This document shows positions 1-12,917 of a stretch of 64,000 nt of DNA, one piece after another. The notes under the pieces are model-generated. The model saw nothing but the letters and a program-made list of their open reading frames with translations. It searched no databases and was not told the origin of the DNA. Position numbers and translations under genes: made by a program. How positions within the stretch are numbered: position 1 is the stretch's first letter; each line of letters begins with the position of its first letter. The DNA is from Marsupella aquatica (taxonomy: Eukaryota > Marchantiophyta): NCBI GenBank assembly GCA_973895155.1, contig OZ316891.1, positions 13,950,001 to 14,014,000 of the forward strand. The letters are read 5' to 3'.

Positions 1-213
1 GTCTGTAACTTTCCAACTCAAATCTCTACATAGACAACTATATTGAAGGAAACCAAGCACAAAATCAATGGGATGGTATATACAATCTAAGCCCACACCT
101 ACAGTAGCTCAAATAATGGAATTACTCCTCGGAAATTTGTGAAACGTGTCTCCAATGTGGATGACGAGTTTCTAACAAGATTCTATGTATGTGAAAGCAC
201 CCAGCTGGTTCAC

Positions 214-1707
214 TTATTGCTCCGAGGCTCTGGCAGCCATGCTTTCCACCTGCAAATGCGTTTGTATCGCTGCCACTTTGAGGCAGGTAGCCCTGTGATA
301 AAACTGCTCCCTTGAAAGTTGCCTCACTGCTTTGTAGTAAACATCCCAGGGAACAGATCCATCTTGCACTGCCCTATCCAATGAATATAAAACATCTTCT
401 ATGGTAAGATCTGCTGCTGTACTTTCCAATAACTGACGCGAAATGTCATCAATCGGCTGAAACATTCCGTCGATGCCCAGTTCCGACTTGTCACCTTCGT
501 TCTCCCTCAGCCAGGCCTCGATTATATCTGTGTTGGTCATGTATAACTGCAGCTGCTCTTCAAGTGACTCCTTTTCTTGCTGCATGTCTCGGAATCCCTG
601 CTCCACCTGCTCTTTCCGCTGGTTTAGTAGCACCTGCGTGCTAAACAACTCATCCATCTCAACTTCCCCGCGTCTCAAAACAACCTTGGAATCTCGCTGA
701 AGACGCTCTGTGAGTGTGTTGACAGCGCTGATTTGGAAAGCTTCCTCAGGTGTCGATGCCTTCGTTGCTGCGAGCCTGGAAGAAGACCCAGAAGAAGAAG
801 TATCCACAGTGTAGGGAGGAGGGCGATTCACTCTGCTCGGCGATTGGGGATTGGGAGATCCTTGTTGCGCTGGGCTTGTCCATCCTGGTCCTGCGCTGGA
901 GTGCAGTGGATTGGTGGCATGTATCGAGGACTGGGACGAAGTGCGAGAAGGCTCTGCAGTAGTGGATGCTGCCGGCTCTCTCTGAGGAGCAGGAGGGCGG
1001 GAATACAGAGGAGGGTCCTCTCCAAATACTAGAGACAAACTTCGAGCGAGGTCCAGAAGAGTCGAACGAGGAAAGATCCACTGCTGCAAGTAGGGCACAG
1101 TCACAGAGCCAGAGGCATCCACATGGCGATGGTGTGGCTTGATGATCATGTCTCGTGTAGGGGTTACAAACACCACAGGAGCCACGCGCGGGTAAGCTTC
1201 AACAAGCCACATTGTGATAGGAATATTGTACTCGACATTCTTATACTGCATTGGAATGGTGCCAGTAGCTTGAAGGAGAAAAGATGAGCGCCCGTTGTTG
1301 TGAGTGAAAGTTGCAGTTTTGATCTGCAAGCCCTGAAATTCCTTTATCATTGCCAGAAGGTGCTGTCGGATGTAGTACTTGACATCCTCTTCGTAGGGGA
1401 GATTATTAGGGCCCCTCATGGACAAAATGTTGTTGAGAAATTGCGCCAAAGAATGACGAGGAGAATGGGCAGTCTGCCCCGCACTGATGGCCGGCATGTT
1501 GCTATTCTGCTCGCAGCTAGCACCACTACTCCAGCTCGTCGAAGAGGTAGACAAGCTAGTACCCCCACTCGAGCGCTCCGCTCTCCTCGACTGTGCGTGG
1601 ATGTGGTTCGACAGGTGCCAAAGGCCCCTAACGGCCACCAGGAAGAGATAGTGGCCGAGTTTTAACCCCAGAAAGGTCAACAGTGGGAAGTAGAGATTAA
1701 GGCCCAT
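214..1707 (-). CDS. ELC: ESCRT-I subunit VPS23/TSG101 homologue (ELC-type), intronless
   Basis: One uninterrupted 497-codon frame. Residues about 90-235 form a UEV domain (FLNNILSMRGP, PYEED, TATFTHNNGRSS, GTIPM, YNIPITMWL, YLQQW, DPPLYSR), the ubiquitin-binding E2-like fold without the catalytic cysteine. Residues 236-320 are a Pro/Ser-rich linker, about 325-395 a coiled coil, and about 420-495 the C-terminal steadiness box (IEDVLYSLDRAVQDG, LSREQFYHRAT). The order matches TSG101/VPS23, and the motifs match plant ELC closely. Family role: ESCRT-I sorts ubiquitinated membrane proteins into multivesicular bodies; ELC is also tied to cytokinesis. The frame opens 70 codons before an alternative Met at 1497; this extension is hydrophobic (residues 8-30) and not expected in the family, so the true start may be Met71. 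No introns are visible. Confidence 0.93.
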   Translation of the reverse strand: MGLNLYFPLLTFLGLKLGHYLFLVAVRGLWHLSNHIHAQSRRAERSSGGTSLSTSSTSWSSGASCEQNSNMPAISAGQTAHSPRHSLAQFLNNILSMRGPNNLPYEEDVKYYIRQHLLAMIKEFQGLQIKTATFTHNNGRSSFLLQATGTIPMQYKNVEYNIPITMWLVEAYPRVAPVVFVTPTRDMIIKPHHRHVDASGSVTVPYLQQWIFPRSTLLDLARSLSLVFGEDPPLYSRPPAPQREPAASTTAEPSRTSSQSSIHATNPLHSSAGPGWTSPAQQGSPNPQSPSRVNRPPPYTVDTSSSGSSSRLAATKASTPEEAFQISAVNTLTERLQRDSKVVLRRGEVEMDELFSTQVLLNQRKEQVEQGFRDMQQEKESLEEQLQLYMTNTDIIEAWLRENEGDKSELGIDGMFQPIDDISRQLLESTAADLTIEDVLYSLDRAVQDGSVPWDVYYKAVRQLSREQFYHRATCLKVAAIQTHLQVESMAARASEQ

Positions 1708-1735
1708 GGAAACTTCATGGAAACTTCATGGAAAC
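1705..1735 (-). promoter_or_regulatory. 11-bp repeat carrying upstream ATGs before the VPS23 start
   Basis: Three near-identical 11-bp units (CATGGAAACTT on the plus strand, at 1705, 1716 and 1727) give three ATGs on the coding strand. The outermost opens a four-codon frame ending in TGA (MKFP-stop), the middle one a short frame that also closes, and the innermost (1707-1705, context CCATGGG) opens the VPS23 frame. If the transcript starts upstream of 1730, ribosomes meet two very short uORFs first. Regulation is inference; the repeat and the frames are seen. Confidence 0.5.
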
Positions 1736-3040
1736 CATTTGAAGGTGAAGTAGGATACGAGGCCAGAAGGCGAAGACATGGTGACAATTAATTGATGGTA
1801 TTCAACGCGAAGAAAAGGTGCCGCGTCAAATCCCCAAGTCTGCTCACCTAGCTTTCACAGCAAAGTACAGTTCCGTAATCTGCAGTCTGGTGGCGGTAAT
1901 CCCAAGACATTGATTAGTGTGCCAGCCTGAGAAATACACAATCATACCGTAGCACCACGACCTAAACGAAAATCCAACCCAAACTTCACAACGAACGAAT
2001 TTCCAGATCCCTAGCTCGGTAAATATTCAACCTGTAGAAACTTTCACGTGTGGCATATTCAATAATGGTTTCTCTAGCTCTGCTGTCCAATATCTAACAC
2101 CAATTTCCCTCCTTTCTTCGGCTCCACTTCAAAAACACCCCGACCGAGTCCTGTCCCTTTCTGGTCTAACCCCCCACAACAAGCAATCTACCAATACATC
2201 TAAAACGCGTCCAATGCATCGCAATTCGGCACCCACCAACTTCCACCCTCACTCCCCCACCGACAGAGTCCCTTCCTTCTTAGCAATTCCCACGACTCCC
2301 ACGCCTCACCTCTGGAACGTACAACTGCAATGATAGACGACAATTGCAAGCCTCCAACTACGGAGGAGATGGCGAGAGGGAGCGTTGTGTAGTCGTGCAC
2401 CAAACTGGACCGGTAATCACAACGATAATCACATCAGCCACACCAATAGCTGCAATGCACACGAAAATGGTAACGCACACGAGTCGGCAGACACAGAGAG
2501 AGAGCGAAGAGGGAGCGAGCACAAACCTGAGTGAGACAGAGAGAGAAAACTTGAGCGAGAAGAGAAGAATTCAAAACTACGGAACTGTGAGTACAGTTCA
2601 GCAATGGCGAAAAGACACGCGGATTTGCCAATTCTCCCAGCTTGCAGCAGACCAGTCCACCGCAGTGCAAATCGGACCAGATTGCACCGCACGAAACGAT
2701 CGGTTTGAACCTTCCTTCAAGCGGAAGGCCGCTGAATCACTCGATGACTCGAGACACAGGGAGAGCAGATGGAGCAGAGGCGAGAAGCAACGAAGGAAAG
2801 AGAGGAGAACGCGGAAGAAATACGACGCAAAACAGAGGCGAGAGAAAGAGACTGGAAAGAAAGGAAAAGACGGTCAGACCCAAGGAGCTCACGACTACAG
2901 CAGCTTCTCTCTAAAGTGCACACCCTCCATAAGTGCAAATATGGCTAATTACAAGGCGTCCTGTTCTCCGCATTTTCCCCCTTTTGCCCTAAACCACAAC
3001 TATTTAAAGTACAAACCCCTCTATAAACACTAATTTAGGA
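1736..3040. other. 5-prime flank of VPS23, GA/CT-rich, no gene seen
   Basis: No convincing coding sequence. 2490-2580 and 2740-2880 are strongly purine-rich on the plus strand (runs of GAGAGA and GAAAG), which reads as CT-rich on the VPS23 strand, a common property of plant promoters and 5-prime leaders. A 229-codon open frame at 2344-3033 (+) is low-complexity Arg/Glu/Lys-rich and resembles no family I know; it looks like a by-product of the purine bias. Confidence 0.5.
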
Positions 3041-3364
3041 GTGGGGCAACTTAGAATAAAAAGTTACACTAACAGTGGTGGGTTTTTGGGCTAAGAGCAA
3101 TTCACATTTGTCAAGTCCTGCTAGTGATTTGTGTTGCCATTGTTTGAAAAGTGGTGTAGCCCTGTTGGGTGTAACCCTTCCCTAGCTGTATCTTTTCTTT
3201 TGTTAGTGATCCAGGGTGCATGAAACATGCTCTGTTTTCTAGTGGTCAAAGTTGAGGGAGCAATGTCTTTGTATCTGGGCATTGTAATACTCCATTGCTT
3301 GAATGAAATATTCTTCTTTGACACGTGGCTCCCTTAATTGTTTCAACTGATTTTACTTGGGGGC

Positions 3365-3422
3365 TAACATTAGTGTAACTCTAATTCGTATTGCACAAAC
3401 TGAATGTGTTACACTAATGTTA
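3365..3422. repeat. Perfect 15-bp inverted repeat
   Basis: TAACATTAGTGTAAC at 3365-3379 is the exact reverse complement of 3408-3422, separated by 28 bases. Related words (AGTGTTAC, ACTAATGTT, TTAGTGTTA) recur through 3070-3530 and again at 57390-57910, so the hairpin is probably part of a small dispersed repeat or MITE-like remnant. No terminal duplications could be defined. Confidence 0.6.
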
Positions 3423-3429
3423 TTTAATG

Positions 3430-6400
3430 TGCACACTATTAGTGTTACTCCATAGATAACATTGGTAATATTATTTGAAGAGTCAACCCCAAAAAATTAG
3501 GCTACACAAATAGTGTTACCAAGATTAATTGTGGTGAACAGTGTAGGCCCTTGGTTGCCTAAGTTGGGACCCTGATTTAAGCCTCATCCAAAGTGGATTG
3601 CTAGCCTTGGCTGAATCATCCTTCTATACTTAAGAGGCAAACAAAGAAATAGAGGGGACTCTAGCAGTGACAAAAGAGGAGGGAGCAACAAGGAAAGAGG
3701 GTACATATAAATTAAGATCACCTAAGAGCACACTCACTGGTGCACACCAAACAGCCCCGTCATCAGGGACTTTAGAGAGCCAGTGCGGCGCCCACACAAC
3801 AGGGTTTGTGAAGGGTCTGATGAGCATCCCCACCTGTCCCACCTTTCACACTCGCCAAACACTGCCAGCAGCAGTTCAACAAAGAAGAGTGTAGTGCACT
3901 CGCCAAAGCTGCTACGACTAATAATCAAAAGTGAGAGGATCAATTGCAGTCTTCAATCACTCTTGGCAGCATGTGCCTTGCTGGCTTGTGGGAGCAACAC
4001 TACCAGCCTGAGGAGTGGGCAAACCAGGTCATGGTGGAGGTTCAAAAACTATGGCCTGGGCTGGTCACACTAACTCACAGTTGACCATGGAAGTGCTCTG
4101 ACCACCTGAATATTGAGTAGAGTAGGGCATCTCAAACCTGTCATTTCACACTTTTTTCCAGTCAGCCAATGAGAAGTCTGTGTCTGCAATATGACCTAAA
4201 TGCAACTTTTGGGTGAGACAACCAGAGGGTTCTTATTTGAGAGGGTTTCAACATGCCCCAGTGGAACAGGACCCCAAATAATTCTTGAAGGGCGCAGCAC
4301 ATATCTACAACTATGACAAGGGATCATGTCTTTTTTTTGTCCTTCATTCCAATACAAAAACTTCCCCATACAAAAAAGCTTCTGGCGGAGAAAGATCCAC
4401 AGCCATTGAATTGGCTATTTTCCTTGGCCATTGATGGATGAAATTTTTGTTGTGGACAACATGCACTGACCCCCACATAGCTGATGGTCACATTTCCCAG
4501 GACGAGCAGATTTTTTGTGTCCGTGTCCCAGCCCACGGCATTTGGGTCACGGGAAAGTTTGAGACCCCTTGTATTATTAAGACTCTACTCGAGCAACCGT
4601 GACGTGGGGAAAGGACATGGAAAAGGACATGGGAAAAGACTGGCAGACGACTTAGAAAGATGGGGCGAATGAAAAGCTAGCCCAAAAGAAATACACAGAG
4701 GAGAGGAGAAGCTGTGCAAAGAGGAACGAAGTACTGAGTACTGTAAGGGAAACAGAATGATAGGGAACAGGAGACAGGAGAGGCGTGACAGAGCGCAGGC
4801 AGACCAAGGAACGAAGTCTCCTCCATTCGAGCGCCTCAATCCCGGGAGCCCATTGAAGGCCACCACGTGGTGGGAGAGGGACACCTGCACGTCGATCACT
4901 CGACATTCGGAACCGTCAGAGGAAGCCTTGACATGTAGCCGAGGTCACCGGTAGACCGCTACAATCGGTCAGAGAGGCTCCGTTATTAAAACCTTTTTTT
5001 TATTTGCGAGTTTACGTCAAATTCTTACCTCAAACTATTGAAATTGAAGTCACCACGTTTGCCAAAACCTCGGCCAAAACACTATGATAGACTTTTGCAA
5101 CCCTCAGTGACTGCAACAAAACCCTCTTTTTGGCTCATGTACCATTGGAGGTGATCTAAAAGTTTGGCCAAACAAGCCTTACATGTTGGAAAAAAATGGG
5201 CCCCACTATTGTCCATGTAGGATGGGAGTCAGAGATAGGAAATGGGCCTCCGCAGTCTTGTAAAGTCAAGCTAGGCCGGTTCCCACAATCGCAAGGCTAT
5301 GATTACATCTCAGAGATGGGGAAAATGGAAACTGCCTTTGTGGTCTTGCAAAGCCCCCCTCAGTATTACAAAGCTGAGTGGAAAAGAGACAGTAATACTC
5401 AGCATTACAAGGCTGGGTGGGAAAGGGCTGAGTGAAAAGGAGACAGTACCTTTGCAAATCTGTAGGTCTCTCAGTTCTCAATGAAATCTAGCCATATGAA
5501 GCTCATTGGAAAGATTTTTCACAGCAGTTTCTAACTAACCAAAGAAACTCAGATTTCATGCAAAATGTAGGGAGATCGTGACTGTCAAACTTAGTTGCTC
5601 AAAACGTTTTGAAGCGCAAAGTGAATAGTGAGGATTGGGGCAATCTTTGGAAAATAACTCTATCTCAATTTGTCATGAAACTAGAGATTGGTTAAAAAGA
5701 GCTTTCCAAGCACATCGAACTAGCTCAAGAAGCTGATCCAGTTAGATATCAATGGAGATATTGAGATGTCAAACTTTGCTCTTGAAAACTTGTAGTAAAT
5801 GAGAATGGTATCAATGAGAGGTGTAAATGTCACGGTCCATAGGAGCATTATTTTCTGAATTACAATTGCCTACTTTACCCAAGGACAAAATGGAAAGTGT
5901 CCATGGGGCCGAATTGGATTTCAATATGCATGTTGGCAAGAAGGGCAAGGGAGTGCAGTGAATTTGCATCTCTCCTGACCCTGGCATTTCCCAGATTGTG
6001 ACCTTCTCCTCGTAGAAATCTCTTAGTAATTTACTACAGTAAAAATCCAGACCACCTTCTCCAATTCCAAAATGTCCACAAAGAGTTCATATCGGACCCC
6101 CATTAGGGGTCCTTTGCAAAATTCCTGGCTCCACAACGCCACATCATCATGGCATGCTGCAAACAGGAAGAGACTTGTTTTTGGATAAAATTAACTTTTG
6201 CATTCGTGTTTGTGGCAAGTTTGCTACAAAAACTGGGACGCCATGCCGTAAAAAAGAATGTAAAAAAAATTACATGCAAATCAAAAGACAAAAAGATTGA
6301 GGTAAAACTACTCCCAGTAACGGTTTTATTTACATTTTGATTTTATTCAAAACATAAGATTTTCTCGGTAGCAATTTTTTATTTGACATTGTTGAGTCAA

Positions 6401-6515
6401 ATCATAATGAAAACTCACGTATAATATGGCGTTAGAAATATAAGAGATTGTCCTGATGAGCTTAGCATTGTCATCATTTGGTAAGAATTAATGTTCACCC
6501 CTTCCATGAGAATGA
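3430..6515. other. Intergenic, diverged repeats, no gene seen
   Basis: No supported coding sequence on either strand. 4297-4445 resembles 8452-8595 (shared ATCTACAACTAT, AAGGGATC, CCATACAAAAAAGCT, GGAAAGATCCA, CCATTGATG), a dispersed repeat present twice here. Around 5380-5450 a roughly 40-bp GC-richer unit is imperfectly doubled. The rest is unremarkable AT-leaning sequence. Confidence 0.5.
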
Positions 6516-6519
6516 ACCT

Positions 6520-6735
6520 AAAATTGACAGAGTTTATCAAGTACTAAGGAGATTATGAATTTTAGAATTTCTTTAGCTGTTTAATGAACTTAACATTGAT
6601 AGATTTAGTTGAGTTCTGAGGAGATTATAAGTCTCCAATGTTCTCTAGCTTTCCAATGAGTGTAACATTGGAAGATTTTATCAAGTACTAAAGTGGTCAT
6701 GAGTTTCTAAATTTCTCTAGCTTTCAATCAATTCC
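6520..6735. repeat. 72-bp imperfect tandem repeat, three copies
   Basis: Units start at 6520, 6592 and 6664 with AAAATTGACAG, AACATTGATAG and AACATTGGAAG. Each continues with a GAGTTTATCAAGTACTAAGG-like block and ends near a TTTCTCTAGCTTTC-like block. The spacing is 72 bases each time. No coding potential. Confidence 0.7.
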
Positions 6736-6739
6736 AAAG

Positions 6740-8550
6740 TCCACAATTGGAGATTTGTTTCCATGAAATTTTTTGTCTTAAACGATTATGCGAAGTTAGT
6801 GATTTGATGACACCGATGACTTCTCTCTCTTCGTCTATCTACGTGTACAAATTGAAAAGTGATTACTTTCGATGCAACTTGAGTGCATCCAGCATCCCTC
6901 AGTCGAGCATCATTTTGCTGAAGTGGGCAATTAAGCTACCCACACATTAAACAATAGTTCACATTGCAACTGGTTTTGTGATTGATGTTAATTATGGTTG
7001 TCTTGGTAAGTTTGACAACTGTTTCAAGTTTCAAACATTGACTTGTCCATTTTTGAATTTTTTTTCTTTAGATTTGGAGGTCCATCTAGGCTTCAGTTTC
7101 TAGATAACTGCTTCTAAATAACATGGGCGTCCACGGATTAATTCTCTTTTTCAATTACAGTGCAATGCCATAAACAATTCCTCTCTATTTCTCTTTCCTT
7201 TGAAAACAATATCTTTACTAATAAATCAGTATTCTACATTATACATCTTGATGATAATCCTTAATATGTGGAGTCCAGAGAAGCATGAATATCTGGTAGC
7301 GCACTTGAGTAGTGATTGGTCTTGGGTACTAACTAACTGTTCCCTTTCTATGGGGTCAACTTTATTGATCGTGAACGGTAGAAGAGATTCTGAATTAGGA
7401 GGGAGCAAGATGAACACTGCTACAATATGCAAATGGCTTGATCTTCTAAGGTTACTAAATGAGCCCATCCAAAATGGACTTCATCTTCCAGGTTGCTCCA
7501 TGAGCCCACATGCTCTGTTCACAAGAGCATAATATAGGCCTCGAGAAACAGGCACACAACTCTGTTACAACACTTAAGCCTATTCCTAGGACCAGTCTCT
7601 CATTGAATGATTTTAAGAACCGCTAAATTACGAACCAGACCAAGCCCAAACTAAGTACTGGACTATATCTACTCATTTCAAATTGTGATGATCAGTTTTA
7701 GAGAACCTGGAATGCAGATGGATTGGCATTTTGTCCATGGCACCCAGTATGGACTGTTACAGTCAAGCCATCAAGGGTACTGATCATTGGGTAATCTAAC
7801 TGACACAGAATGCAAACTGTAAGGAGACATTTTACAAGCCACATTTTAGTCTAATGTGTAGGGGTTTGCCATCAGAGTCAATTTCTACATTTTTTAGCAA
7901 TGCCAGCTTCACAAACAAAGTCTCTGTGCATCCCAACGTCAAGAAAGACAAAACTAAAATATCATTATATATAACCATGGCACTCTCTGTTTCCCCGTCA
8001 CCCACCAAACCGGACAGAAGGTGTTTCCCCGTCACCCACCAAAATGGACAGAAGACAGTAGACACTCAAGAAAACACATGGATTACATTTAATTTACCAC
8101 TGGTACTTTACTGTTTATTCCTTACTCCCTCCTAGGGTTCCTCACAATATGGTTTTATACACTAGGATTGCGATTATAGTCTGGTTAATCACAAGAAAAC
8201 TTAAAAAATCCAACCCATTCTGCAGATTGGTGTCATTGACCCCGCTAACGTGTTCCCTGAACCTAACTTACAAGTTCCTTAAACTCCCTAATTTTATTTT
8301 GCAAGGTGCATGGGGCCTGTTGGTTTGATTTCCACTGCCACTGTCCCCAAGCATAACCTGGTGGATCGGAGTTCCCAAAATTAGTCCATAATAATGTTCT
8401 TGAAGGAAAAAAAATGCACTGTATTGTCCTCTAACTTGGTGGATAGCAGCAGTTCAAGGGACATCTACAACTATAATAAGGGATCCCGCCTTTTTTCGTC
8501 CTTCGTCCCCATACAAAAAAGCTATTGGGTGGGAAAGATCCATAGTGGTT
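6740..8550. other. Intergenic, no gene seen
   Basis: Nothing recognisable is encoded. A 34-bp direct duplication (GTTTCCCCGTCACCCACCAA) starts at 7989 and 8023. The 110-codon frame at 7200-7532 (+) has no recognisable domain and lacks conserved character, so it is not called. Confidence 0.5.
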
Positions 8551-8556
8551 GGATTT

Positions 8557-8676
8557 GATTAGCTCTTTTTGTTTACCATTGATGAAAGAAATATACACCC
8601 CTATCACATATTTGCTAATTAGTTCTTTTTGTTTACCATTGATGAAAGAAATATACACCCCTATCACATATTTGCT
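8557..8676. repeat. 60-bp tandem duplication
   Basis: 8557-8616 and 8617-8676 are nearly identical (differences only in the first few bases). The unit includes TCTTTTTGTTTACCATTGAT and ATACACCCCTATCACATATT. The near-identity indicates a recent duplication. It lies at the right edge of the dispersed repeat also seen at 4297-4445. Confidence 0.9.
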
Positions 8677-9261
8677 ACCCATTGCCCCGTAATGCCCCCG
8701 GCCAATCCCTATGGACCTGCCCTCCTTGCACAGTGCAAAGCACTGGCATAGGGGTCGTTATTACATGATAAAGTATATAAGATTGTATTTACATTCTTCG
8801 ACATACTCTCTATTCCTTTTATATCCTGAACCGTTGGCTGAGAGGAATGCCAGAGAGATATACTGGTGCCCTTGACTGTCACGAGTCAAATCCGAGGTGT
8901 TTGGCAGCCACAAGCGAGGAAACTGAAGCTTCCCGACCTGATGAAGAGGAATAATTTACAGACCAGACGGGAAGTGAAGACAATGACGGTGACAGTCCAA
9001 GGATGGCAACTTGATTTTATCTGCAAACTTCCAAAAACACAAAACAGTTCAATAGTCAAGTACATGGAGCAATTAGTGCCGTTTGCCAAGATTTAATGGG
9101 GTTTGCCTGTGTAGTAATGGCTCCCCAAGTCCCAATACTAGAAGACAGGCTCGAACTTAACATAACTAGGCAAAGGTATGCATTGTGTAAAGTCTCTACG
9201 AACTCTGCACATTTGAAACGATCCTTGGAAACCAGCATGCAATCACATATAACAGACGTCT

Positions 9262-9333
9262 GATAAACCGACCATCCAGGAACTCTCCAGATTTACAGAT
9301 AAACCGACCATCCAGGAACTCTCCAGATTTACA
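9262..9333. repeat. 36-bp tandem duplication
   Basis: Two identical 36-bp units beginning GATAAACCGACCATCCAGG occupy 9262-9297 and 9298-9333. Exact identity implies a recent event. Confidence 0.92.
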
Positions 9334-9840
9334 GATGAATTCACTTGAGGGACCCATCAAAACGAAAGCCAAGTTTGGCAGGAATCCTCGTATGCACAAA
9401 TAAGGAAGCAGGAAACATTCTGGATCAGAACACGAGAAAAAATTCCAAGAGAACAAGGGACACAAATGAACCAAAGGGCTTCCAAAACTAACTGATAGAA
9501 TAGGAGGAAAAGTTGTTTAAACTTAATTCACAAAAAATAAAATCGGACCTTGACTCGTCAATTTCGTCCATACGGAGACCTCTATTACCGGCACTCTGAG
9601 CGACGATATTTCATTTTAGGCAAGAGAAAAAGCGTGCGCTTCACAGAGGGTTTAGGTGTCACATCTTCACACGCAGGGTCTTCTAGTTAAGCAGAGGGGG
9701 AGTAAGCACTCACGTGCGGCACTACGTTTGCACGTGACTTAGCTGACAGGTAAAATGCGAAGATATGTTTCCTTAGTTTCCACTAAGACACTTCTTTCTT
9801 GCCTGCCATGTTGTCAGAAAACTGACAACTATGTGTATCG

Positions 9841-9919
9841 TCATGATTCTAGTGAGTTAAATTACCCATGTTCAGTTAGAGTCATGATTCTAGTGAGTTA
9901 AATTACCCATGTTCAGTTA
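9841..9919. repeat. 41-bp tandem duplication
   Basis: TCATGATTCTAGTGAGTTAA starts at 9841 and again at 9882; the copies agree through GTTCAGTTA. Period 41, no coding potential. Confidence 0.92.
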
Positions 9920-10452
9920 CTTCGAGAAATCCTCTCTTTATTTATCCACCCTCCAGACGACTCCTAATCATTGAGGAAAGTGTACATCTAAACTACCGTT
10001 ATCATCACAACTGCACGCACTCTGAAGAACATACGCGTCATTTCAGTTTTGGGCAAAAGGTGATTTGCGATGATATTTCCAATGAAGTGGACACTTGCGC
10101 CGACAGTCACACTGACCCATTTCATCATAGGTTGGAATTAATCAACTTTTAGAAAAAGGCTATCCTGACAATTCAGTGCTTCCGCCGCGCTGTATTGAAC
10201 CAATTACTTCCTAGCGATGTACAAGACGGATGTGTAAAAATTTTCCGCTCTGCGGAGTTAAATGCCTAGGAAAGATAACTAGTCCAAGATCACAAAAACC
10301 AGGTTCATGGAGTTACATCCACCTCCCATATGGACAGCGGAGTGGAACTGGACAGAATAGCAGTTTGAACAGTACGTCCGGCCTGTGGTCAGGGTTCCAA
10401 CATGACAAGATTAGTTCTCCCAATCTACATCTTCTAACCAACCACCATCTCC

Positions 10453-12235
<1,783 letters not shown>

Positions 12236-12510
12236 CTTTGCTGAGTGTGTGACGCAGAAAAACAATCAACAGAAATGAAGTCTTCCGAAAACCTCGACAG
12301 GCTCACCGGCAAACGATCGTATCCTCAATCGAAAAAAATTCTATCGATGTGAAATGCAGATGACAGTCAACAAACCAAAACACAGGACCGCTTCACAAAC
12401 TTCGATCAGGCGTTTGCAAAGACGCCTTCACGAAGAGTACTACACGAAAATCAGGAAACGAGCTAGAGAATTCAAAACAACGGGTTCTGATGTTTGCGCC
12501 CGCCATCTTC

Positions 12511-12516
12511 TTTATA
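12511..12516 (-). promoter_or_regulatory. Probable TATA box of the alpha-tubulin gene
   Basis: On the minus strand the sequence reads GCGTATAAAGAAG, a good TATAAA match in a GC-rich setting, 276 bases upstream of the tubulin ATG. A start site about 30 bases downstream would leave a 5-prime UTR of roughly 245 bases, reasonable for a plant tubulin gene. The motif is seen; use as a promoter is inferred. Confidence 0.6.
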
Positions 12517-12915
12517 CGCTCACGCCCCGCTGGATCGCGGGTCAAGTGAGCGGTCCGATGGACGGTTCTCCGTTCCCCACGGGTCACGTGGACGACACCG
12601 GGAATCTTCGACAACCATGATGCGAGCCCCGTCTTCGCCCGGCTGCATTGACCGGTGGTATCCGGTGCGCCTTGCTGCGTCGGCTCGGTTCGCCGGCGTT
12701 CTACCGGCACGGGAGGTGCCCACATTTCAAACCGAACAGCCCTAGAAGCTTTCCGCCTTGGGAGTCCGTTGAGGGGCAACGGAAGTGTTGAGGACCAGTC
12801 TGTCGTCGTCGGGACAAAAAACCTGGTTGGCGGGAAACGCAGGAAGAAGTCCCGCTTCTTGATCTTTCGGCTGCCACACGAGCTTCACTCCGGGCCTTGG
12901 CCTCTGTTCGCTCAT
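12517..12915. other. GC-rich upstream region of alpha-tubulin
   Basis: Clearly more GC- and CpG-rich than the flanks. Short open frames on both strands reflect base composition and have no recognisable domains. Probably upstream promoter of the tubulin gene; no other gene seen. Confidence 0.45.
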
Positions 12916-12917
12916 TC

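Larger units (their letters stand above)
8680..10450. other. Intergenic and 3-prime flank of alpha-tubulin, no gene seen
   Basis: Contains two tandem duplications annotated separately (9262-9333 and 9841-9919). No coding sequence is supported. The part nearest 10450 is presumably the 3-prime UTR of the tubulin gene; I could not place a clear poly(A) signal. Confidence 0.5.

Noticed and set aside
2344-3033. 229-codon open frame (+)
   Set aside because: Low-complexity Arg/Glu/Lys composition caused by purine-rich DNA in the VPS23 upstream region; no family resemblance.
8830-8910. tRNA-like text (GAACCGTTGGCTGAGAGG ... GAGTCAAATCC)
   Set aside because: Arms do not pair into a cloverleaf and the T-loop is not canonical.
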